Positions 1 to 10,261 of a DNA stretch of 64,000 nucleotides are shown one piece after another. Numbering within the stretch: position 1 is the stretch's first letter; every line of letters begins with the position of its first letter. The DNA lies in assembly GCA_019155185.1 (NCBI GenBank), contig CM032797.1, positions 2,073,110 through 2,137,109 on the forward strand, in the 5' to 3' direction. A program made the translations under genes and the position numbers. The notes under the pieces are model-generated. The model had not been told where the DNA came from and searched no databases. It saw only the letters and a program-made list of their open reading frames with translations. The stretch comes from Beaufortia kweichowensis. Lineage: Eukaryota > Chordata > Actinopteri > Cypriniformes > Gastromyzontidae.

Positions 1-625
1 AATTTTACCAAGACATGTTTACTTGACAGGATTATATACAAACAATGTTAAAAGAGTTTAAAACTTTTTATAGACCTTAGAGAAACAGACAGACTGGTCT
101 GTTTGAATTGTCTTCTATAAGAAAATGTGTTTCATTTTTTTTTTTTATTGATTGATTAAATTTTATTTTATGGACAGTGGTAAAAAAATAGTTCTCAGAA
201 TGCAGTTCCCTTCTAAATTTTCTTGCAATTTGTGTATTTTAATGTGGTTAATCCCATGCCCTGTCATTCCATTTCAGAGTCTAATTGCCCAAGTTGCCCA
301 AGTTCTTCAGATTTTTTTCTCTGAACTTGGAACTGATCAGATGATTTGGTTATTGCTGGAATGCTATTGACTACATTAAGTAATGGTTCAATGATTGAGG
401 ACAGTCCCAGTTTACTTATAAAAGAGGACAATGTTATTATCCCTGTCAGTAAAGTTTTATATAGGCAGTTTTATCGGAAACATGCTTGGCCCAAAGTTAA
501 CTTTGCGGTCTGTGTTTGTTTATTAGTCTGGCTATTTGAAGTCTACAGGAAGTGAAGTTTGGGCCAGGTATCATTTGTTTTGTTGTTGCCGATGAAACCG
601 TCTAGACTTTAACCCTATGTTTTAG
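1..625 (+). other. gbp intron sequence upstream of first visible exon
   Basis: AT-rich non-coding sequence ahead of the first recognisable gbp exon. The family segment that should precede that exon (the GTPase DTEGLGD-type motif) is not visible here, so the 5' exons of gbp lie outside the window. The short open frames present show no family resemblance. Confidence 0.6.
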
Positions 626-735
626 GGGGATGAGAAACATGACACCTGGATCTTCTGTCTGGCTCTTCTGCTCAGCAGCACCCTAGTGTACAACAGCTTA
701 GGAGTCATAGATAATATGGCACTGGAAAAACTGCA
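626..735 (+). CDS. gbp: gbp exon a (GTPase domain)
   Basis: Starts after ..gttttag and begins in phase 0 with GDEKHDTW. It ends in the partial codon CA before a GTATCCTT donor. CA plus T of the next exon gives His, producing LHYVTEL as in mammalian GBPs. Length is 110 bp. Confidence 0.85.
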
Positions 736-1517
736 GTATCCTTTCATATTATACCATTTAAAAAACATTGACTTTTTCTTGTAACATGATATCTTAGATT
801 TTAGATATCTTGGGTTATTTTAGATTTTTCTCAAAACAACAAATTTCTGTTAATTTATTTTACTTTTTTTAAGAAAAAAATTATGCTAAGTGTAGTGTTA
901 CTGAAGTTTATTCCCTCCCAACTCTGTGTGTATTATGCCACGATCACTCTAGACCTTTGGAATGCAAAGTTTCTGTGCAGCAAGATTTTTTTACGTAGGA
1001 GCTTGAGTTGCTGATCTGTCACATCTGCATGCATATGAATGGAAGGCAATGGAACGAAGTTTAGTGCGACTATGGCATTAGAGATGCAACAAAATCACAA
1101 TATGATACAATACAGTGCAATAGTTCACTATACTATAGTATCACAACATTTTGAATGAAATTACTAAAATTACACTGAAATAAAATAACAGATTTATTTC
1201 TGAATTTTTAAGTTATTTCTGAACTTTTAAGGTTTAATTGAACCTTTCTGTAGGTTGTTAATCCGTACACTGTATGTGTATGTAATTAATGAAAATCGAA
1301 TAGGTTTGTCACTGAAAAAAATATATTTTTTAAAAGAAAATTCTTAAAACAGTAAAAGCACAAAATTAAAAAAAAAACATTAAAAGATAATATATTTTGA
1401 GGAAAGTCACATCATTAAATAGATGCCAAATCATAAACAATTGTCATATCTCTACAACACACATTGTAATTCTTTGTATTACACAGTGTAGTTTCTCCTA
1501 ACTGCTTTCGGCTGTAG
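736..1517 (+). other. gbp: U12-type (minor spliceosome) intron candidate in gbp
   Basis: The 5' splice site reads GTATCCTTTC, matching the U12-type donor consensus RTATCCTT. The 3' end has TCTCCTAAC at 1494-1502, a pyrimidine-variant match to the U12 branch-site consensus TTCCTTAAC, about 16 nt before the acceptor AG at 1516-1517. The interior is AT-rich with no other feature. Confidence 0.7.
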
Positions 1518-1708
1518 TTACGTGACAGAACTGAAAGAGCACATCCGTATGAAGGCAAACGCAGGAGGCTGGGATGAAACTGGACAATTCAAGAGTGTTT
1601 TTCCTGCATTTGTCTAGACTGTTCGTGATTTCTGTCTGGAGCTAGAAAAAGACAATAGACCAATCACAGCAGACCAATATCTAGAGGGAGCTCTGCAGCT
1701 TAAGAGAG
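1518..1708 (+). CDS. gbp: gbp exon b with in-frame TAG
   Basis: Encodes YVTELKEHIRMKANAGGWDE..FPAFV, then TAG at 1615-1617, then TVRDFCLELEKDN..ITADQYLEGALQLKR. The frame is fixed by both splice junctions: phase 2 entry, and phase 1 exit at gtaaga. Confidence 0.85.
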
Positions 1709-1988
1709 GTAAGAAGAACATACAAACATGTTGGGTTTCCATGTTTTATGAGGACCTTCTATAGACATGATGACTTTTACTGTACAAGCTGTATATTCTA
1801 TTCACTGACCCTACCTCTAAATCTAACCCTTACACAAACCCAAACATATTTTTGGAATTATTTATGTTTTTCTCATGGGGGACCAAAACGGTTGGAAAAG
1901 ATCAGCACAAGATTGAAAAATTACTGGCATTGTTTGTTATTTCTATATAATAATTATTATTTTGATTGTTGTTGTTATTTATTTATAG

Positions 1989-2231
1989 GTAACTCACCAA
2001 GGATTGAGCAGTATAACCTGCCCCGTCGCTGTCTGCAGAATTTATTTGTAAGTAGAAAGTGTTTTGTCTTCCCCCGACCTGCTGCACCAAAGAACATGAA
2101 GAGAATGGAGCAGCTGACAGAGGCTGAGCTAGATCCAGAGTTCCTGCAACAGGCAAACACTTTCTGCCAATACATCCACAGCACCGCAAAGTCCAAAAGT
2201 ATCACGCAAGGACGCCCAATCACTGGATGTG
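1989..2231 (+). CDS. gbp: gbp exon c (helical domain start)
   Basis: Acceptor tttatag, donor gtcaga. Encodes NSPRIEQYNLPRRCLQNLF, CFVFPRPAAP and LDPEFLQQANTFCQYI, collinear with the GBP segment NLPRxCIxxFF..KCFVFDRP. Phase 1 at both ends. Confidence 0.88.
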
Positions 2232-2393
2232 GTCAGAATTTGCCAAAAACATTGACATGCATCTTAGAATACCAATATGCACATGGTTTTTCACATATTA
2301 CTGTGATTTTAAGAAAATTACAAATTTTCATTCAGAGATGTTCTAATAAATAAAAGGTTAAGTAATTAATGAGTAAGAGTGTTTTTTATGCAG

Positions 2394-2668
2394 GTCTGGG
2401 TGATCTGGCTGAAGTGTATGTGCAGGCAATCCGCAGTGGAAATGTACCATGTCTGCAAAATGCTGTGAATTCCCTGGCTAAGATCCAAAATGGCAGTGCA
2501 GTGGATGAAGCTCTTCAGCTCTACGTGACTGAGATGAAAACAATCCTGTTTCCAGTTAACCTATTCCAGCTGTCTTCTATTCATGTCACCACAAAGAAGA
2601 AAGCATTTAAAGTCTTCATCCGCATGTCCTTCAATGACGCATACCAGACTTACCGACAACAGCTTGCG
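2394..2668 (+). CDS. gbp: gbp exon d (helical domain)
   Basis: Acceptor tgcag, donor gtacca (a weak site, but it gives the correct phase 0). Encodes LGDLAEVYVQAIRSGNVPCL through MSFNDAYQTYRQQLA. The frame stays open past the donor to a stop at 2743, so intron retention would truncate the protein here. Confidence 0.85.
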
Positions 2669-5600
2669 GTACCAGCAAACATAAACACCAACAGCAGCAA
2701 ACTGGGACTTTTGAACCGTGGTCCTCTCACTCCCCCAAAATAAAAAAACCTTGCTTTCTTCCTATATAGTACTACAAATGTTGCCTTTTAATATCCAGTT
2801 TACCTTATGAAACAATTAAGCCTTAGAAGTGCAACATGCAAACAGCACAGAAAGAGTGGATGTTATTCTAAAACAAAGCTAACTTAAGTAGCAAACAAAT
2901 CCTTCTTAAAGCCTACTTACACTAGGCTCGGTTGCTCTTAACCTTGCCCAAGTGCAATTGTCACTCCACCCTCCTCCCCTGCTGGCTTGCGCTCACATTA
3001 CAATCCTGGCACGGGCATGATTTTATCATTACAATGTGATTGTTTGGAGGAAAAAGGGAAGAAACACGCTCTCTTACATCCATCCAAATGTTACGTTTGA
3101 GGTTTTTTTAAAATAGTTTGTTGCATTGTGACACGCAGCACTCTCATATGCACAGATTATTGGTCTGTCGATCTGAAATTTTCACATAGTCTTGCTGCAT
3201 ATATCAAGCTTTTCTATAGGCAACGGATACATAAATGACATCACATGTCATGTTCCCTGCATGATTACGCTCACACTGCCCATTACCAAACCATGCTGGA
3301 GCCCACCTCCTCAAGCGGGCCAGGGCATGGTTAAGTGAACCGCACCTGAGAACAGTTCAAAGAAACCGTGGGAAATATTTGTGAATTATGATGGGAACGG
3401 GCCACATTTTAAAATATACATGACAGACACACACCATCTCTAACTTCACCTTCTACTTCACAAAACCAACAAAGGTTATTTGTTTTTTTTGCCGACATCC
3501 ATGGGCCACTGTTGCCCTGTTCCATTAGCGGAGGCAACCCCCTGGTCCAAGAGGCTTTGATCAAAGTCAAGGCTCTGCAGAATATGAGAGTTGTGCACAG
3601 TTTGGGCTTCAAACTTGTCACAGCACTAAGCTTTTTGAAGTCTAGATTCTCGGCCCCCCATCTCTTTGGTAGCAGAATGATTGGGCTACCCCATGAGTCG
3701 ACAGCTCAGTCACATCCATTTCTCTCATTAGGTTCATCTTCTTTTTTAGTGGGACCTCTGTCTCTGGTGCTTTATACAGTCTCTGCCTTAGGGAAGTAGG
3801 GTAAGTCCGGTAGATTGTGTGCTCTAATATGTTGGTTCTCTCAGGCTCTAGTCAAAAGAGTTCAATGTTCTAAGCAAATTTCTTTAAAAGTGGTTCCCTC
3901 TGATCCCTCTGCAGAGGGTCCAGGTCTTCCCACACACATAATGTTGTGCAGCATCTGCCTCAACTTCCTCAACGACCTGAAAGCAGAAAGCAGTGTCTTT
4001 TCCCCTCTGATGTTTTCAGCAGCACCTTCTGTTAAGCTTCTTACTTATCTTAACAAGTGTACTGGTCATACCATGATTTCTGAGCTTTTTGGTCTTTTCT
4101 GAAGGTTCTTACAAGCCTGCTCCCAGTATGTCTCCAGTTGGTCATTTATTTGCAGCACAGACTGGACAATGCCATGCTCTCCTTCAGTGGAGAATGATGG
4201 TGCCTCCCAGCTCTTTGTCCACAGGTGCAGTGGTCCCTGGGAGGACCAGTCAGACACCATCTTAAAAGGAGAGAACCCTGTAGATTCTTCTGGCACCTCT
4301 TGGTAGTAAAACTGCAAAAAAGGCAGCCACTTGTCCCAGTCTTTACCAGTGTCACCCAAAAACTTTCTCAACATGTTCTTGAGAGTCTGATTGAACCGCT
4401 TTACAAGTCCATTAGTCCAAAGGTGGTATTGACTGGTCTTGTTGATGCCAAGCTTACGATGAAGGCAGCCTTATGCAGTGCAAGGCGAGTTGACTTTGGT
4501 TTCTTGGTTGACGCTGCAGTCCCCCCAGTGTGCATTTTGGTAATGAGTCGGGAGGTTGCCTTATTCTCTTCTTCAGACATTATATGGAATCAAACATTAT
4601 TTATAAAAGATCATTTCATTTGATCATGATCATTTCTTCTACTGCTTCCTTGGTCTGACCCAGTGATGGTGAAGTCCCTTCAGAAAGTGCTAGGTCTTTA
4701 TGGTTGTCTCTTCCGGTGGGGTTGACATCTGCATGAAGTGTTGACAATCCTGTAAATTTTAGGGCAGGTTGATTTTCTCCAGCAGTGCCTTCGTAGTTCA
4801 TAGCAGTTAGGTCTTCGTAGATACTGGTCCATGATAATGTATTGTATGACCCCAGTGCCTTACCAGAAGTGAGGCTAAATGACACACCCATTCTTGTTTA
4901 TTTTTCTCCTTGTTTTTAGAGTAGCAGTTGTGTCCAGGTTTTTAGATTAGGCTTCTCAGGTTAGCAGAAATAGTTCTCAATGACTTCTCCCTCTTCATAC
5001 CTCGGCAATCTGGTGCCCTGACTTCAACAGCCAGCTGATGAACTATCTGGGGTATGTCTGCAGATAGATGGACATGTACTGAGGAGCACTGACCCTGGTT
5101 CAAGCTCCGGCCTTTTTCTCCTCTTCCTCTAGTGTGTCCCAGACCCTCCTATTGCAACACATCTCACTCCAGCCAGCAAAAATGATTACCTGTTGCTCCT
5201 CCCCATTCTGATACACATTCAGACACAAGTCCCACTGCCTCAAAATTTTCATCGTTATACTTGGCTATACAGTTGCTTCCTAATTTTTAACCAACTTTAC
5301 CCTCGAAATTGGCATGCAAATAACACTGGAGCCCTCTATTGGTCTGGTGATGGGTAGTATGAATTAATCTCTTAGTAATGATCACAGCATTTAATAAAAG
5401 CAGAAAAAAGCAAAGACATGAATTAAAGCAACAATTAAACATTAATAATGCAGAGCCAACCAACCCTGTGATGCTAGTACATGTTGCTCTACTTCAAGAT
5501 GGCTTATTAAGCTAAAAATGTCGTTTTTTAAAAATGGTTACATGTATTGCGTTTGTTATATAATTTTAAATAGTGGGGAAATTTATTTGTATTAACATTA

Positions 5601-5907
5601 GATCATCTAAATGTGACTGCTTCATGTTACATTTTACATTGCAATCCGTTTTAAAAACGCCACATTATCAGTAGGCTACCAAATGCAACTTTAATAAAGG
5701 TGAAGGTTTCATTTTTGTAACCAAAATAAAATACCTGGTAGGTTGTCTTTAGCTGGCCTCAAAACATTTTACAATAAAAACGGCAAAGGAAAAGCCCAAA
5801 CTACAGAGTGCCATTTAGAGGGAATGTGAAGGGAGATAATATACTTTTTACTTATAATATACTTACTGTTATTACAAATCCCATTGTGTTTCTCTTGTCT
5901 TCTGCAG
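2669..5907 (+). other. gbp intron enlarged by transposon debris
   Basis: A 3.2-kb intron. Its middle (about 3430-4500) is a minus-strand Ty3/Gypsy relic, listed separately. The flanks, 2750-3400 and 4900-5900, show no coding or repeat structure that I can identify. Confidence 0.6.
3430..4500 (-). mobile_element. Ty3/Gypsy pol relic (integrase and RT fragments, rearranged)
   Basis: On the minus strand, 4500 to about 4070 reads as a Gypsy integrase C-terminal part: TNGLVKRFNQTLKNMLRKF, DWDKWLPFLQF and EVPEESTGFSPF. Further along the same strand, at about 3880-3430, come pieces of the protease-RT linker and RT start (EPERTNILEHTI, TSLRQRLYKAPE and a degraded DGG/DFKKLSAVTS stretch), spread over shifting frames with stops. 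In an intact Ty3/Gypsy element RT precedes integrase, so the order is inverted here. This suggests rearrangement, or two nested fragments. No LTRs were recognised. Confidence 0.7.
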
Positions 5908-6120
5908 ATGAATATTCAAACAGAGTATGAAGGTTTGTGTGAACAGAACAAGGAAGCATCTAAGAATGTGTGTCAGTGTTTTCTGCAAAGTCTGTTTGAG
6001 CCGCTGGAAAATATCTTGCGTAATGGATACTACATGAGAACTGGAGGATACCAACAGTACCAAGACACACTTACACAGCTGACAACAAATTACAGATCAC
6101 AAACTCGGACACAAATAATG
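5908..6120 (+). CDS. gbp: gbp exon e
   Basis: Acceptor tctgcag, donor gtacaa; 213 bp, phase 0 to 0. Encodes EGLCEQNKEASKNVCQCFLQ and LRNGYYMRTGGYQQY, aligning to the GBP segment FCxQNxEAS..GGY. Confidence 0.85.
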
Positions 6121-6652
6121 GTACAAGACACACTTGCACAAAAATCTGTTCTTGATCTTTAAAATGTATTTATATGAAAACTTTCTGTCAGAAAAGAATC
6201 AGGTACAGTAGATTTATGCTGCTGCTCACTACCTTTACTATATACATATACTTTTTCTTTATTCTTCATATTCTTTTTCAGCATTTTACAATAATGGTAA
6301 ACACACTAAAACTTTGGAATAACATGTTAACTACAAACGTAAAAAACTGTCTTCAGTGTAGTCACGCTTGGTCTAGGATTTACTGAAATGTTGCAAAGCG
6401 TGCACCTTTAGATAAAGATACTTTTAAGATAATGACAAACATTTAATATATAATTATATAATATAATTAGACATGTAATTATAAATGTTATTATTACATA
6501 CTTCTAATTGTATGTACCCAAAAGCCTTATTAATTTTTTTTTTTTTTTTTTTAACTAAACAAATCAAAAGATTTTTTCCGTAAACAAATCAGGTGTTACC
6601 ATCTGAGACCTTGAGTAAAATAGATTGTAATAATTTGTGTATGTTTCTACAG
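6121..6652 (+). other. gbp intron, nothing recognised
   Basis: AT-rich with a 20-nt poly-T run near 6533-6552. I see no coding sequence or known repeat. Confidence 0.5.
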
Positions 6653-6755
6653 AGTGAAGAGGTGTTGAGTAAGTATTTGGAAGAGAAGGAAGCATCTGGA
6701 AGAATGATTCTAGAAACGGATAAATATTTGACTGCAGTGGAACATCAGAAAGAGG
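6653..6755 (+). CDS. gbp: gbp exon f
   Basis: Acceptor ctacag, donor gtaaat; 103 bp. Encodes SEEVLSKYLEEKEASGRMIL and ETDKYLTAVEHQKE. Collinear with the GBP segment AEEILQxYLxSKE; ends in phase 1. Confidence 0.86.
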
Positions 6756-7209
6756 GTAAATCTAAACCCTTTGGGGTGTTTTCCCGGACAATGCTTAAGA
6801 CTAAAATACATGTTTGAGCTTTCTTAACTGAAAACAACTTGAAAACAAGCTGATATATCTTAAAATATATTAGTGCAATTGCTTTGTCTCAAGATTCACA
6901 CCAGTAATGTTTTTTGTAAGGCATGTTTGTAAAAACTACATAAATGTGCTAATTTAACCAAGGCCTTGTTCTGGATTAATCTAAACCCTGTCTGGGAAAC
7001 CACCCCTTTAAGTCTAATAATACATTTATTATTCATCTTTCAACTTCACATATTTAATTTGCTTACACTATATGGCCAGAAGTATGTAAGCTACTTTGTA
7101 TTGATATGTTTGGGTATTCCTGTAAATGCAGGAAGAACCAAAATCCAAAATGCCACCCTGCACAAGGCCCAGAGTCTAGACTTGAAATACCATTTTACAT
7201 CGTTCTGCC

Positions 7210-7570
7210 TCCCAGACTGAAACCAAAAAAATGTTTCCTACACCATTATATCACCACCGCTAGCCAGAACTGTGCACATAAGGCAGCATGCATGCATGCT
7301 GACTCTACCATCTCTGTTCCGTAGCAGAAACCCAGATTCAACAGCAAGGCTGTTTTTCTAGTCGTCAAGTGTCCAGTTGTGGTGAGCCAGTGCCTACTCA
7401 GCCTCGGCTTTTGTTCTTGGCTAATAGAAATGGAGCCAGTGATGTTCTGCTGATGTTCTGTAGCTCGTTTGCTTAAAGGTTTGACGTGTTGTGGACTCAC
7501 ATGTGCTCACCACAGTTGTCACCATAGCTTTTTGGGGAGCTTGAACCAGTCTGGCCATACTTTGTTGATT
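7210..7570 (-). mobile_element. Tc1-like transposase relic
   Basis: Read on the minus strand, the segment resembles the middle of a fish Tc1-like transposase, with stops and frameshifts. LAPFLLAKNKSR corresponds to the family RVPLLSAKNRK region, and the LDT.RLEKQPCC piece to the WTIEDWKNV region. A stretch at 7064-7085 resembles a Tc1-type terminal sequence (CACTATATGGCC). Inactive fragment. Confidence 0.6.
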
Positions 7571-8052
7571 TCTGTTCACAAGACTTTGCTAGTTTTTTTT
7601 TTCTTCAAAAAAGTACCTTCAAGTACCTTTAGATGATGAAATTGAACAGTGGAAAATTGGAAATAAATAGGAAAAGGACACCACTTTACCCTGACCAGCC
7701 CATTCCATCTGAGGAATTGACACTGTCCAGGTTTTAGGGAAACATGGATGAAATTAGGACAAGCACCATTGCGAAATAGCCAGCAGTATCCCCATAGCCA
7801 AACATGCCAACAAGCTTTAGGCTCAATTGCAAGTTTTTGCTTCCTAAAGTAGTTTACCAGATATTCCTGTTTTTCTAGGACTATATGCACAATAGTGTAA
7901 TTTTGGGATTCGCCTTTTTCCGTTGACAATCTGCATGCAAAATACAGTGTATTAGTCGGTTTGGGGATCCGTGTGAACGGCGAATGTTTTGACAATGTTG
8001 TCGTCTGTACATAAAACTTTTCAAAATCGAAAAACCTGCTTTGGTTATGTCA

Positions 8053-9082
8053 GGTATATCCACTGCTGTCAAAAGTATTCACATTCATTACTCAGGTAGA
8101 AGTATAGATACTAGGGTTTAAAAAGACTTCTGGAGAAGTTGAAGTATCAACTCAAGCTTTTTACTCAAGTAAAAGTGTAAAAGTACTGGTTTCAAAACTA
8201 CTTAAAGTTTAAAAGTAAAAGTAATGTAAGGAAAAAAATGCCATTAAGGACAAATGCTTATTGTGGGCCTATTGTGCACTACCCCACCTCCTCAAAAAAC
8301 ATTTTTCTAAAGGCCATAATGACTATAATGTTATATTAAAATATTAATGTTGAAAAATTTGGGATGTCATTAGCTAAAGCCATTAGCTCGTGGTACTTGG
8401 GTGCGCAGAGCGTGCAGCGCATTCGAAAGGAGTTGTTTTTGCATCCAACCATTTCGAAAAATTCTTCCAGGTACGGCCAGGGATGTATAAGGGTTGGCTG
8501 GTCCTTCTGGCTACCAACCTCCTTGCTGGTGCTTGGTTTGGACATTTCGCTCGAGTTCTCTTCTTGATTCTCTGCCACGGACATCATCGTACTTGGCTAC
8601 ATAAGTCTGCTATGTCCAGTGTTGGGGGTAACGAGTTACAGAGTTAGTGTAGCCTACTTATCACAACATTGTCAATCGCAAATGCTAATTTATTCAAACA
8701 TCTCTCTACCGAACTGCCTACTGTAGCTTATTTGCGGAGGATGAAGAAAAAGCACCCGTTTGTGTCATATGCAGGTGCGATGGATCCTGTACAAACCAGT
8801 AGGAATGGTGTATGTTTATACTTCTCATCCAACCACAATCAAATTCACTCTATCCGGATTTATCTGGATAGGTTTTTTTTTTTGAACGACGACAAGCCGG
8901 AATGAAAACAAGCCGAAATGAAATAGGAGTAACAAGGCTATTTTTAAAATGTAAGGAGTAGAAGTAAAAAGTCGGCTGAAAAATTATTACTCCAGTAAAG
9001 TATAGATACCCAAAATTTCCCAAAAAGTGGTCCAGTACCCAAAAGTATTTGTACTTCGTTACTTGACACCTCTGGGTATATT
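8053..9082 (-). mobile_element. hAT-superfamily DNA transposon, non-autonomous, with 8-bp target duplication
   Basis: The element occupies 8061-9074. Its ends are inverted: the left reads CACTGCTGTCAA and the right, reverse-complemented, reads CAGAGGTGTCAA. The flanking octamers are ggtatatc (8053-8060) and ggtatatt (9075-9082), a 7/8-match target duplication of the length typical of hAT. The minus strand at 8587-8336 encodes a BED-finger-like hAT N-terminus (PWPYLEEFFEMVG, FRMRCTLCAPKYHE), but the catalytic part is missing, so the copy is a deletion derivative. Confidence 0.8.
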
Positions 9083-9207
9083 TGTATGAAAACACAGTTT
9101 GTATTAGTTTAAATGTATTGTCTGTCTCTGTTGTATAGTAACTGAGATTTTAGTGTGGACCAGAGAGAGTTGTGTGCAGATACAATAAACTGTGTCTGTC
9201 TCCACAG

Positions 9208-9401
9208 TGGAAAAACAAAGGCAATATATTTTAGAACAGCGGCAAAGACATCTCGAGGCACAAAACCTGAGACATCAGCAGATGCTTGAAGAACAGCAGA
9301 GAGCTCACAACGAACATGTGAGACAGCTCATGGAGAGGAGGAGGATAGAAAAGGAGAGATTAGCACAAGAAAATCAACAAATGCAGGAGGCCAAACTAAG
9401 G
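9208..9401 (+). CDS. gbp: gbp exon g (C-terminal coiled helix)
   Basis: Acceptor ctccacag, donor gtaaga; 194 bp. Gln/Glu/Arg-rich helix: VEKQRQYILEQRQRHLEAQ and HVRQLMERRRIEKERLAQEN. Matches the long alpha-12/13 stalk of GBPs. Confidence 0.87.
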
Positions 9402-9754
9402 GTAAGAAAACCCTTACTCTTAATAAATTCAGTCTTGTACTGCAAACCATTAACAGTAATGGGCTCAGAATTTATTCGCAAAACTTTCTGCCATCGCACA
9501 GAAAAGAGGGGAGCCGCACATGGAGAGTGAAACTGTATAAGAGGGGACTGATGCTCTGCAGACCTCCTCTACACTAATTTTATTATAGATCACTGACAAG
9601 TAAATGATGCCCTCTGATGGTTGGGAATCGTAAGATGGTGGCTAGAAGTAGTTCTTTCATTTAAAAAGACAAAGTAAGATGTGCTCGTCTCAGAGCAATG
9701 TTTTTTCCTAATGGGATCAGTTTCAGCTCTTCACTGTGTTTCATTTTATTTCAG

Positions 9755-9922
9755 GAACAAGAGCTTATGCTGGAGAACAGTTTCCGTCAGGAGACAGCAA
9801 GTCTGCAGAGAAAAATTGATAGAGAGTATGAAAGGGATTCGAGTGATTCAAGTGAATCGAGTGATTCGAGTGATTCAAGCGGTTCAAGAAGTTCAAGTGA
9901 TAGCAGTTGCTGCATCCTCTAA
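9755..9922 (+). CDS. gbp: gbp last exon with Ser/Asp-rich CaaX tail
   Basis: Acceptor atttcag. Encodes EQELMLENSFRQETASLQRK, then a DSS-type repeat and a final SSCCIL before TAA at 9920-9922. The C-terminal Cys-Cys-Ile-Leu is a CaaX box candidate. Confidence 0.86.
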   Translation, partial: EQELMLENSFRQETASLQRKIDREYERDSSDSSESSDSSDSSGSRSSSDSSCCIL

Positions 9923-10255
9923 AATATTTTTGCCACCCCTGATGCTACTGTACATCTGTCTCTAATGGCAACAGAAGAATATGTCTTATGTAATTCATAA
10001 AAAAAAAAAAAAAAGAGTTCTTCTTTATTGTAGAACAGAGGCGGAGAGTGTTTGTGTTAAGGAGAGATGTCTCCATGTTCCGTCAATCTACTGTATATTT
10101 ATTTCTTTAAAAATTAATACATTTTGTCCAGCTATGATTTTTATTTTGAGAACCCATTTATAATCACTTAAATTTTCAATATCTAATTTGGCTTAAAGTT
10201 GAAAGGCTGGAAATCTAATAATATGTACGATGCATGGTTATTTCCTTCACAATAC

Positions 10256-10261
10256 AATAAA
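10256..10261 (+). terminator. gbp: gbp polyadenylation signal candidate
   Basis: The first AATAAA after the gbp stop codon lies about 330 bp downstream, in AT-rich 3' sequence. It defines a likely 3'UTR of 9923 to about 10280. Confidence 0.5.

Larger units (their letters stand above)
626..9922 (+). pseudogene. gbp: guanylate-binding protein (GBP family), 3' part, interrupted by an in-frame stop
   Basis: GBPs are interferon-inducible dynamin-like GTPases that assemble on pathogen membranes. Eight exons give, in order: the C-terminal part of the large GTPase domain (GDEKHDTWIFCLALLLSSTL, then YVTEL), the helical middle domain (YNLPRRCLQNLF, LDPEFLQQANTFCQYI, GNVPCLQNAVNSLAKI), the GYY..TGGYQQY segment, the long C-terminal helix (EKQRQYILEQRQRHLEAQ) and a Ser/Asp-rich end, SSCCIL. 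CCIL fits a CaaX box, and Leu at the last position predicts geranylgeranylation (inference). Every exon junction keeps phase. However, codon 1615-1617 is TAG where the family has Trp in the FVWxxRDF motif, inside the GTPase domain. A transcript from this copy would make only a truncated GTPase fragment. The exons outside that site show no decay, so a recent null allele, a read error or a young pseudogene are all possible. Upstream exons are outside the window. Confidence 0.85.

Noticed and set aside
346..555. Small frame near the window start as a gbp exon
   Set aside because: It shows no resemblance to the GBP GTPase segment expected there and no matching splice phase.
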